Below are positions 23,078 through 33,724 of a stretch of 64,000 nt of DNA, one piece after another (positions within the stretch are counted from its first letter, which is position 1; each line of letters starts with the position of its first letter). Both the position numbers and the translations under genes were made by a program. The DNA is from Paraconiothyrium sp. Pb-2020 (lineage: Eukaryota > Ascomycota > Dothideomycetes > Pleosporales > Didymosphaeriaceae): the NCBI GenBank assembly GCA_022419385.1, contig JAJUBI010000002.1, positions 5,270,001-5,334,000 of the forward strand. Reading direction: 5' to 3'. The notes under the pieces were generated by a model. That model ran no database searches, was not told the origin of the DNA, and saw nothing but the letters and a program-made list of their open reading frames with translations.

Positions 23078-24528
23078 ATGGGAGAATCGCCTGAACGCCA
23101 GTACGTGATAGGCGCACTGTGTATTGTTTTACCCACTTTGTTCGTATTTTTGCGAGTTTGCGCAAGGCGTAGGACGAATTCTAAATTGTTGTGGGATGAT
23201 TGGACGATTGTGGTTGCCCTGGTACGTGGGTTCTGACACTTTGATCCGAATAAAATTTCGCTGACTTTTACGTGAAGGTGTTCTGCCTTGCAACTGCAGC
23301 GCTACTTGTCTATGGTAGGAGGCGGAAATGATGAGAGAATGTTTGACAGCGAGCTTACGAAGCTTCAGAAACCGCGAAAGGTGGACTGGGACGCCACATG
23401 GATAGAGATGCTAAGGGAAACGTGATTATGAACCTTGATCACTTCTCGGCACATCAGAAGGTACGCTGGAAGTTCCGAAAATCCAAGGAAACAAGTAATA
23501 AAGACAACTCAGGCTCTCTTTGGAAACATGATGACACAAGTCCTATCTATTGGTCCTACGAAGATATCAGTTCTGCTATTTTATCGTCGCCTCTTTGCCA
23601 AGAATGGGGCAAAGTGGTTTGATATCAGTTCCATGGTACTACTTTACATTTCAATAGGGTGGACCATCTCGTTCTTTTTCGCAAACTTGTTCGAATGCGG
23701 GACCGAAATGGAGAAGCTGTGGGATATCTCCGGAGGCCAGCGTCATCGACCATCGCATTGCATAGAACAACTGAAGATGTTTCTTGCACAAGCTTACGCA
23801 GACGCTGCAATAGACGGAATTATCATCATCTTACCCATCCCCATCAGTACGTACAACTGAATCCTACAATAGCAAGTCTAACGGATCATAGTCTGGAAGT
23901 TGTCTTGGGATACCAAAAGGAAGATTGGCCTCAGCTGTGTCTTTTTGCTTGGGTCTTTGTGAGTCAGGCCGTTATTAATTGGGGGCTTCCAACTAACACG
24001 CTGCAAAGGACGTTAGTAACAAGTATAGCAAGGACGGTTGTTCAATATGGTGTCGCAGAAAAGCGTACGTACAGAGACCCACCTAGATCAGCTCTGCTGA
24101 TAGAACATGCACTAATGTTACACTACAGGCGCCCATAACGACCCTGATATACTCTGTATGTACTGACCCAGTAGTTTGCCAATACGGAGGCTTACAGAAA
24201 GTACTTAGATTATCAAGCACCCATTGTATATTGGCCAGCTATAGAAGCCGCGATGGGCATTATCGCTGCTTGTCTGCCGCTTTTGCTTCCACTCACGAGA
24301 GGATTATCGATACAGAGAGTACAGCAAAGCTTGAGGCGTACACTTTCTCTTGGTCTCTTGCGGTCTCATAGTCGCGACAGTGATAAGCAGGAGGACTCGA
24401 TCCTACAGAAGGCAGAGACCCCGCCTACTCCGCCCCATCAACCTTTGAGAGATGAGAGTGGATGGTTAAGAGCATATCAGGACTCGTATGTGTTGGCATT
24501 AATTTTCGTTATTGTGTGGCACAGCTAA
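23078..24528 (+). CDS. Fungal rhodopsin-domain integral membrane protein (copy 3)
   Basis: Multi-exon gene. The ATG at 23078 opens helix 1 (V-I-G-A-L-C-I-V-L-P-T-L-F-V-F) and the landmark L-L-W-D-D-W-T-I-V-V-A-L. Next exons give C-L-A-T-A-A-L-L-V-Y-G and K-G-G-L-G-R-H-M. The long exon after about 23500 gives V-L-S-I-G-P-T-K-I-S-V-L-L-F-Y-R-R-L-F, S-I-G-W-T-I-S-F-F-F-A-N-L-F-E-C and I-I-I-L-P-I-P-I. The last exon gives A-A-C-L-P-L-L-L-P-L-T-R-G and a hydrophilic tail ending at 24528. It is the close paralogue of copy 2. It is followed on the same strand by an O-methyltransferase and UstYa copy 3. Exact borders of the exons between 23850 and 24250 are not resolved. Confidence 0.8.
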
Positions 24529-24862
24529 AATTGACATAGTGCAATGGACACCACAGTAAATTCGGGTTCACGGCCATGAGAACTAGGTCAGAAGGTCGAA
24601 ACTTCGAATTGCACACAGGCTTTGAAACCCAATGATTGGAAGGCTGAGTGGCTGCCTGGAGGTATTGCGGCTAGGACAAACGCGGCTAGTATGATAATCC
24701 TAATAATTATCGGAAACGTTTTGGTCGGCTCGCATATTTGCACGTGCACCTCAGTTAAGATTACAAGCGCTCTAGTGGAGTAGACATGAAATACAATTGA
24801 TTTCCTCCCAAACAAAAGACAACCCTAATTGACTGCAATTTTTGAAGCGAAATACACCAGAG
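24529..24862. other. Intergenic, OMT-2 promoter
   Basis: About 330 bases between two genes on the plus strand. Nothing else recognised. Confidence 0.4.
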
Positions 24863-26423
24863 ATGTCTGAAGAGCCCAGAATCCTCAAGCTGGCACGCGA
24901 AATCAGTGAGCAGGCCGGTGTTCTGGGCGACTACTTCGCAGCTCATAACCTCCCGTTCCCATCGCTAGATGCCACAGCAGCGCTCTCGGTCCAAATTCCA
25001 GAAGACGAAGTAGAGCTACAAAAGACACGCGTGTCTACTATTGAGGCATGCGAAGAGCTCAAAGCCATCTTGATGGGGCCCCGTGAGCTTCTCGCTCTGA
25101 ACGTACTGTACCTGAATTTGACCGTCGGCGCCGTTATTTACATCTTTGCAGTGGACTGCGAACACAAGCTTGAGAACTATCCTGCGTTACAAACTATACC
25201 AATCTTTCCCAGTGGGCGGCCAGTCATCATTTGACGCCATAGCCGATGCATCTGGTCTGAATGCCTACGATGTGCGACGGTTGATTCGGCACGGAATTCT
25301 CAACCATCATCTATTTGAGGAACCTTCGCCCGGCGTCGTAGCACATTCTGCCTTAACCAAGGCTCTCGCCGAAGACCCTGATCTGCGCGATGCCATCCAG
25401 AATGCCGTGGAGGAGTTTTTGCCTTCCAGCTACAGGGTGCGTTTGGTCATTAGCCTTACATATGCCACTAGCTAATCTAACTGCAGCTTGTAGATGCAAT
25501 GGAACGATGGCCGAAGTCCGAAGAGAACTGGGAAACGGTACACTGTCTTTCCCAATACACGAAGCAATTGTTACACAGCAGCTAATGCCTACCAGGCTTT
25601 CTCATTGGCTCATGACACCAACTCCAGCATGTGGGAGTATTTCCGAGCCCATCCTGAAAAAGGGAGTAGGTTCGCAAAAGCCATGTCGTACTCTTCTGGG
25701 AAGAAGGACCACGACACGGATCTACTACTAGCAAATGTCGCATGGCCAGACGATGGTGTCGTTGTGGATGTCGGCGGGTCCCACGGTAGTATTGCAATGA
25801 GCATTGCGCGGCGCTTCCCAAAAGTGAAATGCATCGTGCAGGATCTACCGGATGTTATTCAAGAAGGCAAGAAACAACTTCCAGCTGATCTAGGAGAGCG
25901 AGTCGAATTTATGGCCCAGTAAGTAGTGCTCTGTGTCCCGAGACTATCGGAATATTCTCGAAACTCGGTAATAACCGTTTGACAGCGATTTCTTCACGCC
26001 TCAGCCAGTCACTGCAAGTATCTACTACCTCCGCTGGATACTTCACAACTGGCCTGATAAGTATTGCATCGACATTCTGAGGAACCTCATCCCGTCTCTA
26101 AATGCCGGAGCCTTGATCGTAATCCATGAACAAGTGCTGCCTACGGATATCGGAGATATGCCCGTATCAGAAGCCAGACGCCTTATGTGAGTACTCCAGC
26201 TTTCATCAAGGATGACCTGCTAATGTTAGGCAGTAACATGGATGTTGGAATGATGCAGCTGTTGAATGCAAGGCAACGGGAGCTTAGTGAGTGGCAGGCA
26301 CTGGTCACCCAGGCAGACTCCAGGTTCGGTTTCCGACGCGCATACAAGCCCCCTGGCGGGCGCTTATGGATAATGGAGGTTGAGTGGCGCGGTCAAACTG
26401 CAGCTACCCCGCGTCTTGTGTAA
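24863..26423 (+). CDS. SAM-dependent O-methyltransferase, second copy
   Basis: Six exons (24863-25102, 25152-25436, 25487-25537, 25596-25918, 25986-26186, 26234-26423) give 429 residues; the lengths sum to whole codons. It has the same domain order as the OMT at 6.2-7.5 kb: an N-terminal helical part, the winged-helix region (S-F-D-A-I-A-D-A-S-G-L-N), and E-T-A-F-S-L-A-H-D-T replacing E-T-G-Y-N-I-A-H-G-T. SAM motif I is V-V-D-V-G-G-S-H-G-S, followed by H-D-F-F-T-P-Q, R-W-I-L-H-N-W-P-D-K-Y and H-E-Q. The catalytic His in H-N-W is kept. The two OMTs are clearly paralogous but diverged. It lies between a rhodopsin-domain gene and a UstYa gene, so its substrate may differ from the first one's. 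Confidence 0.88.
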
Positions 26424-26752
26424 CGACGTTGGGATGCAGTGACAGGGTACAGGCTCAGCTGAGGAATCGGCCCCCAATGTCTGCGCCACCCAGCTCACAG
26501 GCACACAGGATAGAGAGTGCAAGACAATCTAAAATCAATGAAAATGAAATGATTTGGGCAGTAGACAGCGATCTTTTTCTTTCCGACCTGCAGGGTTCTC
26601 TCGGACACGCCGACGATCTGTCATCCACTCTCCAGACCATCGACTCAAACTCATTGCGCAAGCTATACGACGCTTTTTGGAGGCTTTTTCTCAAAAGGTC
26701 ACTTGTGACATACCATTAACAAGAGGAAAATCGCTCCTTCTATTCCGAAAAT
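26424..26752. other. Intergenic, UstYa-3 promoter
   Basis: About 330 bases between tandem plus-strand genes. Short ORFs only. Confidence 0.4.
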
Positions 26753-27667
26753 ATGCGCGAAGATTCAACATACGTACCGCTTCTTGGAGAAGACGAGGAG
26801 AAGCCTGACGTACTCGTGCAACAGAATTCACATCCCAAAAGGTCGTCCTATTGCGTGTCTTCATCTGTGCATAGAATACTCTGGGCATTTGGCGTGTTGG
26901 GAATTGTAATCTGCTCATTCCTCGCCGGCATTCAATATGGAATTTCGTTAGCGCAGATAAGAGAAGTCAGAGAAGTAGTGGCTGGTGGGTCTCAAAGACT
27001 CGTGCCCTCTTGTACGTATTCTTTGCATGATTTTTGATGTGATGAAGTAATGACGAGATGTTAGTCACTGTAGAAGCACGCAAGTTTCGCTTCGAGAAGC
27101 AATTTGCGCATGCTTCCTTGCAGGATGCGGAGAAAGTCTGGTCCTCCATGATTCCAAGTTAGTTGCTTACACGGCCTATACGCAGAGAAAGCGCTAATTC
27201 GGTGCAGAGGGTCAAGGCTGGATACGCTTGCCCATCGTCAATGAATACAACAGCACGATATACAACATCGCTGCATATCATCAATTGCACTGTCTCGTAT
27301 GTACTGCCAATACCCACATCCATATCATCAAGAATTCACAAATTGATCCATTCAGTTTGGCATACGACGGGACTTTTACCAACTTCTGTCTCTTGCGTCC
27401 TCAAGTGAAGCCACATCCGTCGACTTGAACACGACTCTTATTGATATGCATGGAAGCCATTGCTTTGAGTACTTGCGGAATGCTCTAACATGCAATGCGG
27501 ATCTCACTCTAGAGCCCTACATGAAAAACGAGAAAATGGGTAAGGTGTGGAATCTGAATCACCAATGTGTTGACTTCGAGGCGTTGTCAAAATGGGCAAC
27601 TCTAGTACGGACGTCTAACGCTCGGGGCATCTCAGAGGCGACTATCTCGATGAGAATGAGCCATTAG
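26753..27667 (+). CDS. UstYa-like (DUF3328) membrane-anchored oxidase, copy 3
   Basis: Four exons (26753-27011, 27065-27157, 27208-27296, 27356-27667) give 250 residues. It has a short acidic cytosolic N-terminus, a transmembrane helix (I-L-W-A-F-G-V-L-G-I-V-I-C-S-F-L-A-G), then a luminal domain with W-I-R-L-P, HXXHC-1 in A-Y-H-Q-L-H-C-L, HXXHC-2 in M-H-G-S-H-C-F-E-Y-L-R, and C-N-A-D-L-T-L-E and H-Q-C-V-D-F-E-A-L. Between the motifs it has an R-R-D-F-Y-Q-L-L segment, and it lacks the S-P-A-type entry of copies 1 and 2, so it belongs to a different subgroup. Both metal motifs are intact. It is the last gene of region A. Confidence 0.88.
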
Positions 27668-27985
27668 AGATTACAGGATGCCAGAAGGAAGATAGTCTCT
27701 TATCAGTAAGGGTAGATAACATGTACGCTCGGAAAGCGGGTGTCGAATAGCAGCGTGCCAGTTTATTACATAGGCTCGTTGGAAACCAGTGGTCAAATTC
27801 TGATCAGCCATTCTTGTAAAGCCTTCCCCCCTGTTGCGTTTCCTGGAGCATTCCCTTCAATCTGCTGGTACACGTGCATGTCACCTTCTTGTCTCGGCCG
27901 TGCTCCCATCACGGCATTGACGCGGTGGTGTATAGACTGTAACGGCTTGGGTGATTGTAATTACAGTGGCAGTAGCGCTTGAAAG
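27668..27985. other. Intergenic region
   Basis: About 320 bases after UstYa copy 3. Nothing recognised. Confidence 0.4.
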
Positions 27986-28779
27986 ATGCATTGCTGTCTC
28001 TGGGTGACCTGTTCCACATCCCCAATGAAAGCACAGACAACAGCCATGAACACCACAACGAGAACATTGGATTTGCTTTCGAGCATCTCACATATCAAGG
28101 GCCCGGAGCCCACGGTGATGGAATTCAGATATGCTGAAAAGCCGAGACTCACATCAGACTATCGCATCAAAAGCAGAATCGCTTCATGGTTAGCGGGCAA
28201 TACGTCAGCCCGTCTCTGGCTTTCTGGCGAAGAAGCTAAGGATGTCAGCGCGGTTATCTTCCAAGCGGCGCAAGATCGTAGCCCTCCAGTAATAGCATCT
28301 GCCGCGAGAAAGTACGACAAGACTGACAGCGAAACACCGCACCCGCGAGGCGTAAAGTTGCTCGTGTTCTCACTTTTGTACCAAGCTGTGAATGCTTGCC
28401 GCCAGCGGGAAGGTGAACTTAACCCGGTTTCTGATGTAACGGACGAGGATTTCCAAAGACTCACCTCTTCATTGGTCCCGTTATGGCAGGGTTAGATCTC
28501 TTCAAAGCTTTCCTCGACCGGCTACCTCAGTGTGTGGTCATCATAGATAATTGGGACGTTTTGAGAGTGAGCGAAGATGTCGAGGACCAACCAGCTCCTG
28601 CAGGATTATTCGACCTTTTTGAAGTGAGGCCCTCAACCTATCGACGAGGTCGGCTTCCCCTAACATCTAAGCACCATACAAAAAGCGGTGGATTAAACGC
28701 CATTGATAAGAAGGAGCTGGATAGAATGAAAGTCCAATTTGAATACGAGTGGGAAAAGGCTCATGACGTTGCTCCATGA
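27986..28779 (+). pseudogene. STAND/NACHT-like fungal fragment with frameshift
   Basis: Two frames read as one protein. The first (27986 to about 28490) has R-I-A-S-W-L-A-G-N-T-S-A-R-L-W-L-S-G, then the A-A-Q-D-R-S-P-P-V-I pattern and G-V-K-L-L-V-F-S-L-L-Y-Q-A-V. The second (28483-28779) continues with D-R-L-P-Q-C-V-V-I-I-D-N-W-D-V-L. This order resembles the P-loop and Walker-B-like core of fungal STAND/NACHT proteins, but the Walker A motif is degraded and the frames are offset by one step near 28480-28490, with no plausible intron. The flanking domains are missing. I read it as a decayed fragment. Family assignment is tentative. Confidence 0.45.
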
Positions 28780-30388
28780 GATACCATGGTAGATTCTTGC
28801 AAGTACCAACGACTATGCTGTGTCGAGGCTGATGACAGGCAGGAATATGTAGCTCGTAGCCGGGCTTTGAGACAAATTGCATCCACAGGAGCACCGATGG
28901 GTTGCCTTCGGCAATCCTCGCTCTCATCCCAAATCGCATTGCTCGACACTGGCACCAGTCATATATCCGAGCTGCATGTTCCTTCGTACCGTATGATGTA
29001 GTTGTTCTGGGTACAAATGGTGTCGCAACTTTGCAGTGCATAATTCCTGTGCTCGTCTCTACGCAATGAGTCCGCATGGCAACACCAGACGCGCGCAGTG
29101 CCACCCCTCCCTAAGCGGCCTGGGCAAAGCTTGTTTGTCCTGACGAAGAATGATCGCCAGATTTGTAAGAGCTCGTTGATCAGCGTGCCACCTGCCGCCA
29201 CGAGCGTCGGTTCCCCGATTGCAGGATTTGCCAATTCTGAGGGCTTAGGAGCGAGGTAGCTCGACCTGGACCAGTGTTTCGTCCTCTGTAACGCAGGACG
29301 CCGTGGTACAACGCTATGGAGTGTGTGCTGCGGCGTGGAAGTCTCAAAGCTAGAACTTCATGTCCTGCTCAAGTAGATTATCAGACACCACTCCTAGTAC
29401 GAGTCTTTCAACGTTCTGATTATGAAGCATAGGGTTCGCAGACGGTAGGATTAACAGGCTGAGTGTCTAACAACGTTAACGCGGTTAGGCTGTAGTGGAT
29501 CTCTCTTTGTTGGATTATTGTCCAGGCATTCTGCGCATTTGTCATGTGTCTTACGTGGTGGAACAAACCAGTCGACATCGATCTACCGGCCAATGTTCAC
29601 CTCACCCCCGAGCAGATAGTCTTCCCGAGAAGGGGTGAAGCAGAAGACCCCGAAGTTCCGAGTACAGGAGACTAGTCCGTCGCGTAAAGGTGACTTTCGC
29701 AATGCCTCACCGCGTCTTTCTAATGTCATGGTCAGGTATCGGAAGCTTATGTACCGGCAGCTTGCAGGACACACTAACATTCGGACTGAATTCGTTTTCG
29801 CGATAACCGGCGCGTATACGGCGCGTATATTTATTTGTGGTGAGGCAGACGGCAATTCTGGAAAGGGTCTTTGACCGTCCCCTCCGTTCGCCTAGTATTC
29901 GGAGGCGTACAACTTGCCGAGTGGAACGAAAGCTTTCCCAGTTAGGCTGAGTCAATTGTGTGGGATATCTTCACGAAGATCACGACAACCGCTTGGTCTG
30001 GGTTCGTTTAGTCGCTTGGCTGAGCGCCTTCGCTGTGAGGAAGCAGGGTATCAGGTTAGTCAGCAAGGTGTGCGGTGTTTTCCTAGGCCTCGGAAGCTTC
30101 CCTGTCTCGATAGTCCGAGCGATCTTGCTGGTATTGGACAGTGTTAGTCGAGTCTACGTTATATACTTTTCGGACTTTAGGTTGGGACGTGCGCCAGATG
30201 AGGCGTAGCTAAGCTAGCAGCAGTAACATCGTACCGGTCGTAATATGCACGATTAGTCACAAGTAAAGCTATCGCCTACCCCGCAGATTAAGTCACTCAC
30301 ACCGTCGTCCTTCATTTAAGCCCGAGCGATGTAGCTAGTGCGCATCGACATTGTGACCTAATCTTTCTGTGCCAGTCGCCCTCTTTGC
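28780..30388. other. Gene-free stretch
   Basis: About 1.6 kb with only short overlapping ORFs and no recognisable domain. It could hold decayed mobile-element sequence, but I cannot identify terminal repeats or coding remnants. Confidence 0.4.
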
Positions 30389-32802
30389 ATGAGCACCATG
30401 GATCCGGACGGATCAGTTCCTGGGATGCGCACTACGACTACAGCCCCGCCACCCGATGAGCGACTCTATCGATCTTTAGACGCTGGCCGCCTTCAAATAC
30501 GCCGACTATCGCTCGAACCAGGCGCATTCGACGATCCCATCATCGCTACCATTGATATTGTATCTCTGGACGCGTCGCCTTCGTACACAGCTCTTTCGTA
30601 CGCCTGGGGCAATGATGTAGCGCGGTCCCCCATGTCTGTAGGAGCTTCATCTGTTTCGATTACATAAAATTTGGATATTGCCCTCCGCCACCTGAGACCT
30701 CCAAGGGAGGTGGAGACACCGAAGCAAACCACGCTCCCGCAATTACCCCCGGTGATCTCGACCATGGGACATCTTAAGCAACAAGCGCCAGACCGTTACT
30801 TCTGGATTGACGCCATATGTATTAATGAAGCTGATCTTAAAGAAAGGCGGATCAGGTCAAACAGATGGGTTTGATCTACTCCAAAGCAGAAAAGGTCATT
30901 GCTTGGCTCGGGAACGGGGACTCGCCGTATGAAGCAGTTGCATCATTTTTTGGGTCTCTCGATTACTACCGGCAGTATCTTCGGCCGTTCACCTCCAATT
31001 CTGAAGTGAAATCTTTTCAAGGAACCCAAGTACATCACGATCCAAGGTTTGCCAACATTTTGAGGTCCCAACGTCGTCCCACCCATGCCTTGCGCGGACT
31101 GTCACAGCTTCCTTACGCAGTCCTATTGGGGAGAGAGGTATGGATAAAAGAAATCTCTAAAGCTACCGATGTTGAGGTAAGATTTGGCCAGTTCTCTGTA
31201 CACCTGGACTTGCTGCTGCTGGCATCGAAAAACATGAGAGATCTGTCCAAGCGTACACAAAGTCTCCTGAGCGCTGTCATCAAGTTCCGAGCGCAGGAGC
31301 AAGGCTATGGCGGGCTCTCTCCCGACTCACGCATGACTTTGCTTGATGCTATTGTTACGAGTCGCTACTCTCTCGCCACTGACCAGCGCGACAAGATATA
31401 CGCAATTCTAGGAATGACGTGCGATGGTGCCGATTTTGTACCCCTTCTCACATACGTGAATACAGTAGAAAAGGTGTTCGAGGATCTGTCAAGCGCTATG
31501 ATCAGATCCCGATCGCCCAGCAACGTTCTGCTGCTTGGAAAGTGGGCTCCAGCAAAGGAAACGTTCAGAGATGCGCCAAGTTGGTGTATTGATTGGGCGG
31601 GCCTTTGCTATCATCTTCCGCCATGGCTCACTGGTACTGGAAAATCGAAACTTGCTGCTATGGCCACCGCTTGTCAACCTTCTTTCGAGGAGAACAAGTT
31701 GATGACAAGAGGATGGTATGTCGGGAAAATTGGAGAAACGGAAAAGGATGAACCCTATGCATCTCCGCTGCCCCACATGGTTCATCCTCCTGGCTCATCT
31801 CATATCATGCGCCATGGTGCCATAGGTCCAGCAGCGCCAGCATCTCCTCGCCGTCCAATCAAGCTGAATGCTAAGGTGGCGGAAAACATCCTGACGCAGC
31901 TTACTTCCGATATGCTGGATAGTTTTGCGCCGGGATACAAACTTCCAGCAACTATTACGAGGGACAATATACGAGACGCCCTTGCGCGTATGATCAGAGA
32001 TGCTCAGAAGGGTGAAGCTTCCGTAGATTATGATGTTAATCGTGTTGCAGATATACTCGTCGATCTCGGCAGCACCATATGCGCTGGCAATCTAATTTGG
32101 GACTGGGCAAGGCAATACAACACCTACAAGGCTGAAGCTCAATTCCAAACTCCAATACAGCTGTTCGAGACATCCGTTCATAGTTCTGAGAACGACTCGA
32201 ACTCAAACTCATCAAAACCAAAAACTCGTTCAGCGTCGAAGAGGAGCACAATTTCAATCCAGCCAACTCCAGGGTATAGGAGAGGAGCCTTTAAAGGAAA
32301 AGTTTCCCAGAGCCCTGTGCCGCAAAGTCCATTATTGGTCACTGTACCTGGGGTCAAATCCGTCGCAACTTCCCCATCATCACCCCGTCCCCCCGCACCG
32401 TCACTGGAGGCTTTTAGATTTTGGGAAACGATCGTCTCCGTCTCAGATGCCACGCCAGAATACAAGTTGGGATTCGCGTTCGCGAAATTTCCCTCCCATC
32501 CAGAAGAGGAGCATCTCGTTTTAGCCTCTGATGATGCCAGGCCCGGGGACCTCATCTACCGCATCGAGCACTCTAACCTCCCTGTCCTTCTACGCAAAGA
32601 TTTAGGCGGATTTGAATTTATTGGCGACATTTGCCTCGGTCGGAAAGCGGATGGTTCATGGACAACGCATCATTTGTGTGAGACTAAAGATTTAGAGGAC
32701 CCCTTCGCGTCGAATTTGAAAGATGTCGAGACTATACACATCGGCCTTGAGGACGATTTTCGTGACAGAAGACCTCATTACAGTTTGTTATACGATCGAT
32801 GA
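30389..32802 (+). pseudogene. HET-domain (heterokaryon incompatibility) gene with stop and frameshift
   Basis: The sequence reads through as a HET protein of about 800 residues. HET landmarks are Y-T-A-L-S-Y-A-W-G at about 30590, W-I-D-A-I-C-I-N near 30804, and Q-M-G-L-I-Y-S-K-A-E-K-V-I-A-W-L-G at about 30862-30912, with the later D-Q-R-D-K-I-Y-A-I-L-G-M. Two lesions break it: an in-frame TAA at 30665-30667, just before conserved N-L-D-I-A-L-R-H-L, and a one-base frame change close to 30845-30850, just before the Q-M-G motif. No intron removes either. The remaining 645-codon frame from 30865 is open to 32802. HET proteins trigger cell death on non-self recognition. It may be a recent pseudogene, an allele, or carry assembly errors. 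Confidence 0.8.
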
Positions 32803-33175
32803 GACGTTGCTATCCTCTTATACGGGATATATACTTGTCTTACACCGATCTATGCCAGGCTGGAGAATCGTTCGAAAACAAATGTATCACGTACCTGCCG
32901 TAGAGCAGACCGCGGCCTAAGAGCAGCATCGTGAGTCGTACAGTGAAAAACAACACGGTCAAATGCTGTAGACTGCTTTTTGCATCCATTCAGTTCTTCG
33001 ACGAGATAGTATGAATTACACAGGACAAGAGTGTATGTTCACTGATACACGAATCCTCGTGAGCAGAGTCCCGTCTACGTATATTTCATATATAACCCTC
33101 CACACATCCGCTCTTATAAGTCAAAACAATGTCATGAGAGCCTTCCGATCGCATCACCTTGGCCTCCCGGATACT
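32803..33175. other. Convergent intergenic region
   Basis: 3' flanks of the HET gene and the small secreted protein gene. Nothing recognised. Confidence 0.4.
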
Positions 33176-33724
33176 CTAAATAGCGTTGCAGCGGCCTTCA
33201 GCGTAGTCGACAGTACATTTGAGCAAAGAGGTAAGGACAGAACTTCCACTCGCTTGCCCGCACTCCTGGCCATCAACATCCTGTGTCTTCTCGCACGACC
33301 CCACAAGAACGTTGTCAGCGTCATACAGGCCCGCGAAACGTATGTTGCCTTCCCCGCCGTTAAGAGGGCAGTCTCCGTCCTGGGCCACGTCCATGTGGAA
33401 TATGGCTGCGTCACAAAAGTCTGGGTCCCCGAATTCGATGCCGCAGTATTGCACGTCGGAGGACGGTTGCGGAAAGGGAGATCCTGTGCCGAACCGGTCG
33501 CAGATATTATCGAGGTTGTTAGGCACAATCCAGGTGGTTTCCAACTGGCAGGGCGGCGGAATTCCCGCGCACACGGCGAGCCCGGAGCGTACCCCGATCC
33601 ACAAGGTCCAGCCGATGGAGACTTGGCGTTCGACTTTGGATTCCACCTGGAGCACCTCGTACTTGGGGGCGGCGAGGGCAGGTATCACGCTGGCAGCGAG
33701 AGCGAGGATGGTGGAAGGCTTCAT
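33176..33724 (-). CDS. Small secreted cysteine-containing protein
   Basis: Single exon, 182 residues. A clear signal peptide (M-K-P-S-T-I-L-A-L-A-A-S-V-I-P-A-L-A) is followed by a mature part with about nine cysteines, spread in C-A-G-I-P-P-P-C, I-C-D-R-F, Y-C-G-I-E-F, D-F-C-D-A-A, D-C-P-L, S-C-E-K, E-C-G and C-T-V-D. No family is recognised. Size, export signal and cysteine content are those of candidate effectors or secreted surface proteins. A TATA-like box lies at 33874-33880. A long antisense ORF overlaps it (33011-33757) but has no signal peptide or family pattern, so I prefer this strand. Confidence 0.72.
   Translation of the reverse strand: MKPSTILALAASVIPALAAPKYEVLQVESKVERQVSIGWTLWIGVRSGLAVCAGIPPPCQLETTWIVPNNLDNICDRFGTGSPFPQPSSDVQYCGIEFGDPDFCDAAIFHMDVAQDGDCPLNGGEGNIRFAGLYDADNVLVGSCEKTQDVDGQECGQASGSSVLTSLLKCTVDYAEGRCNAI

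Noticed and set aside
28780..30388. Possible transposon remains
   Set aside because: No terminal repeats, target duplications or transposase motifs could be seen by eye.
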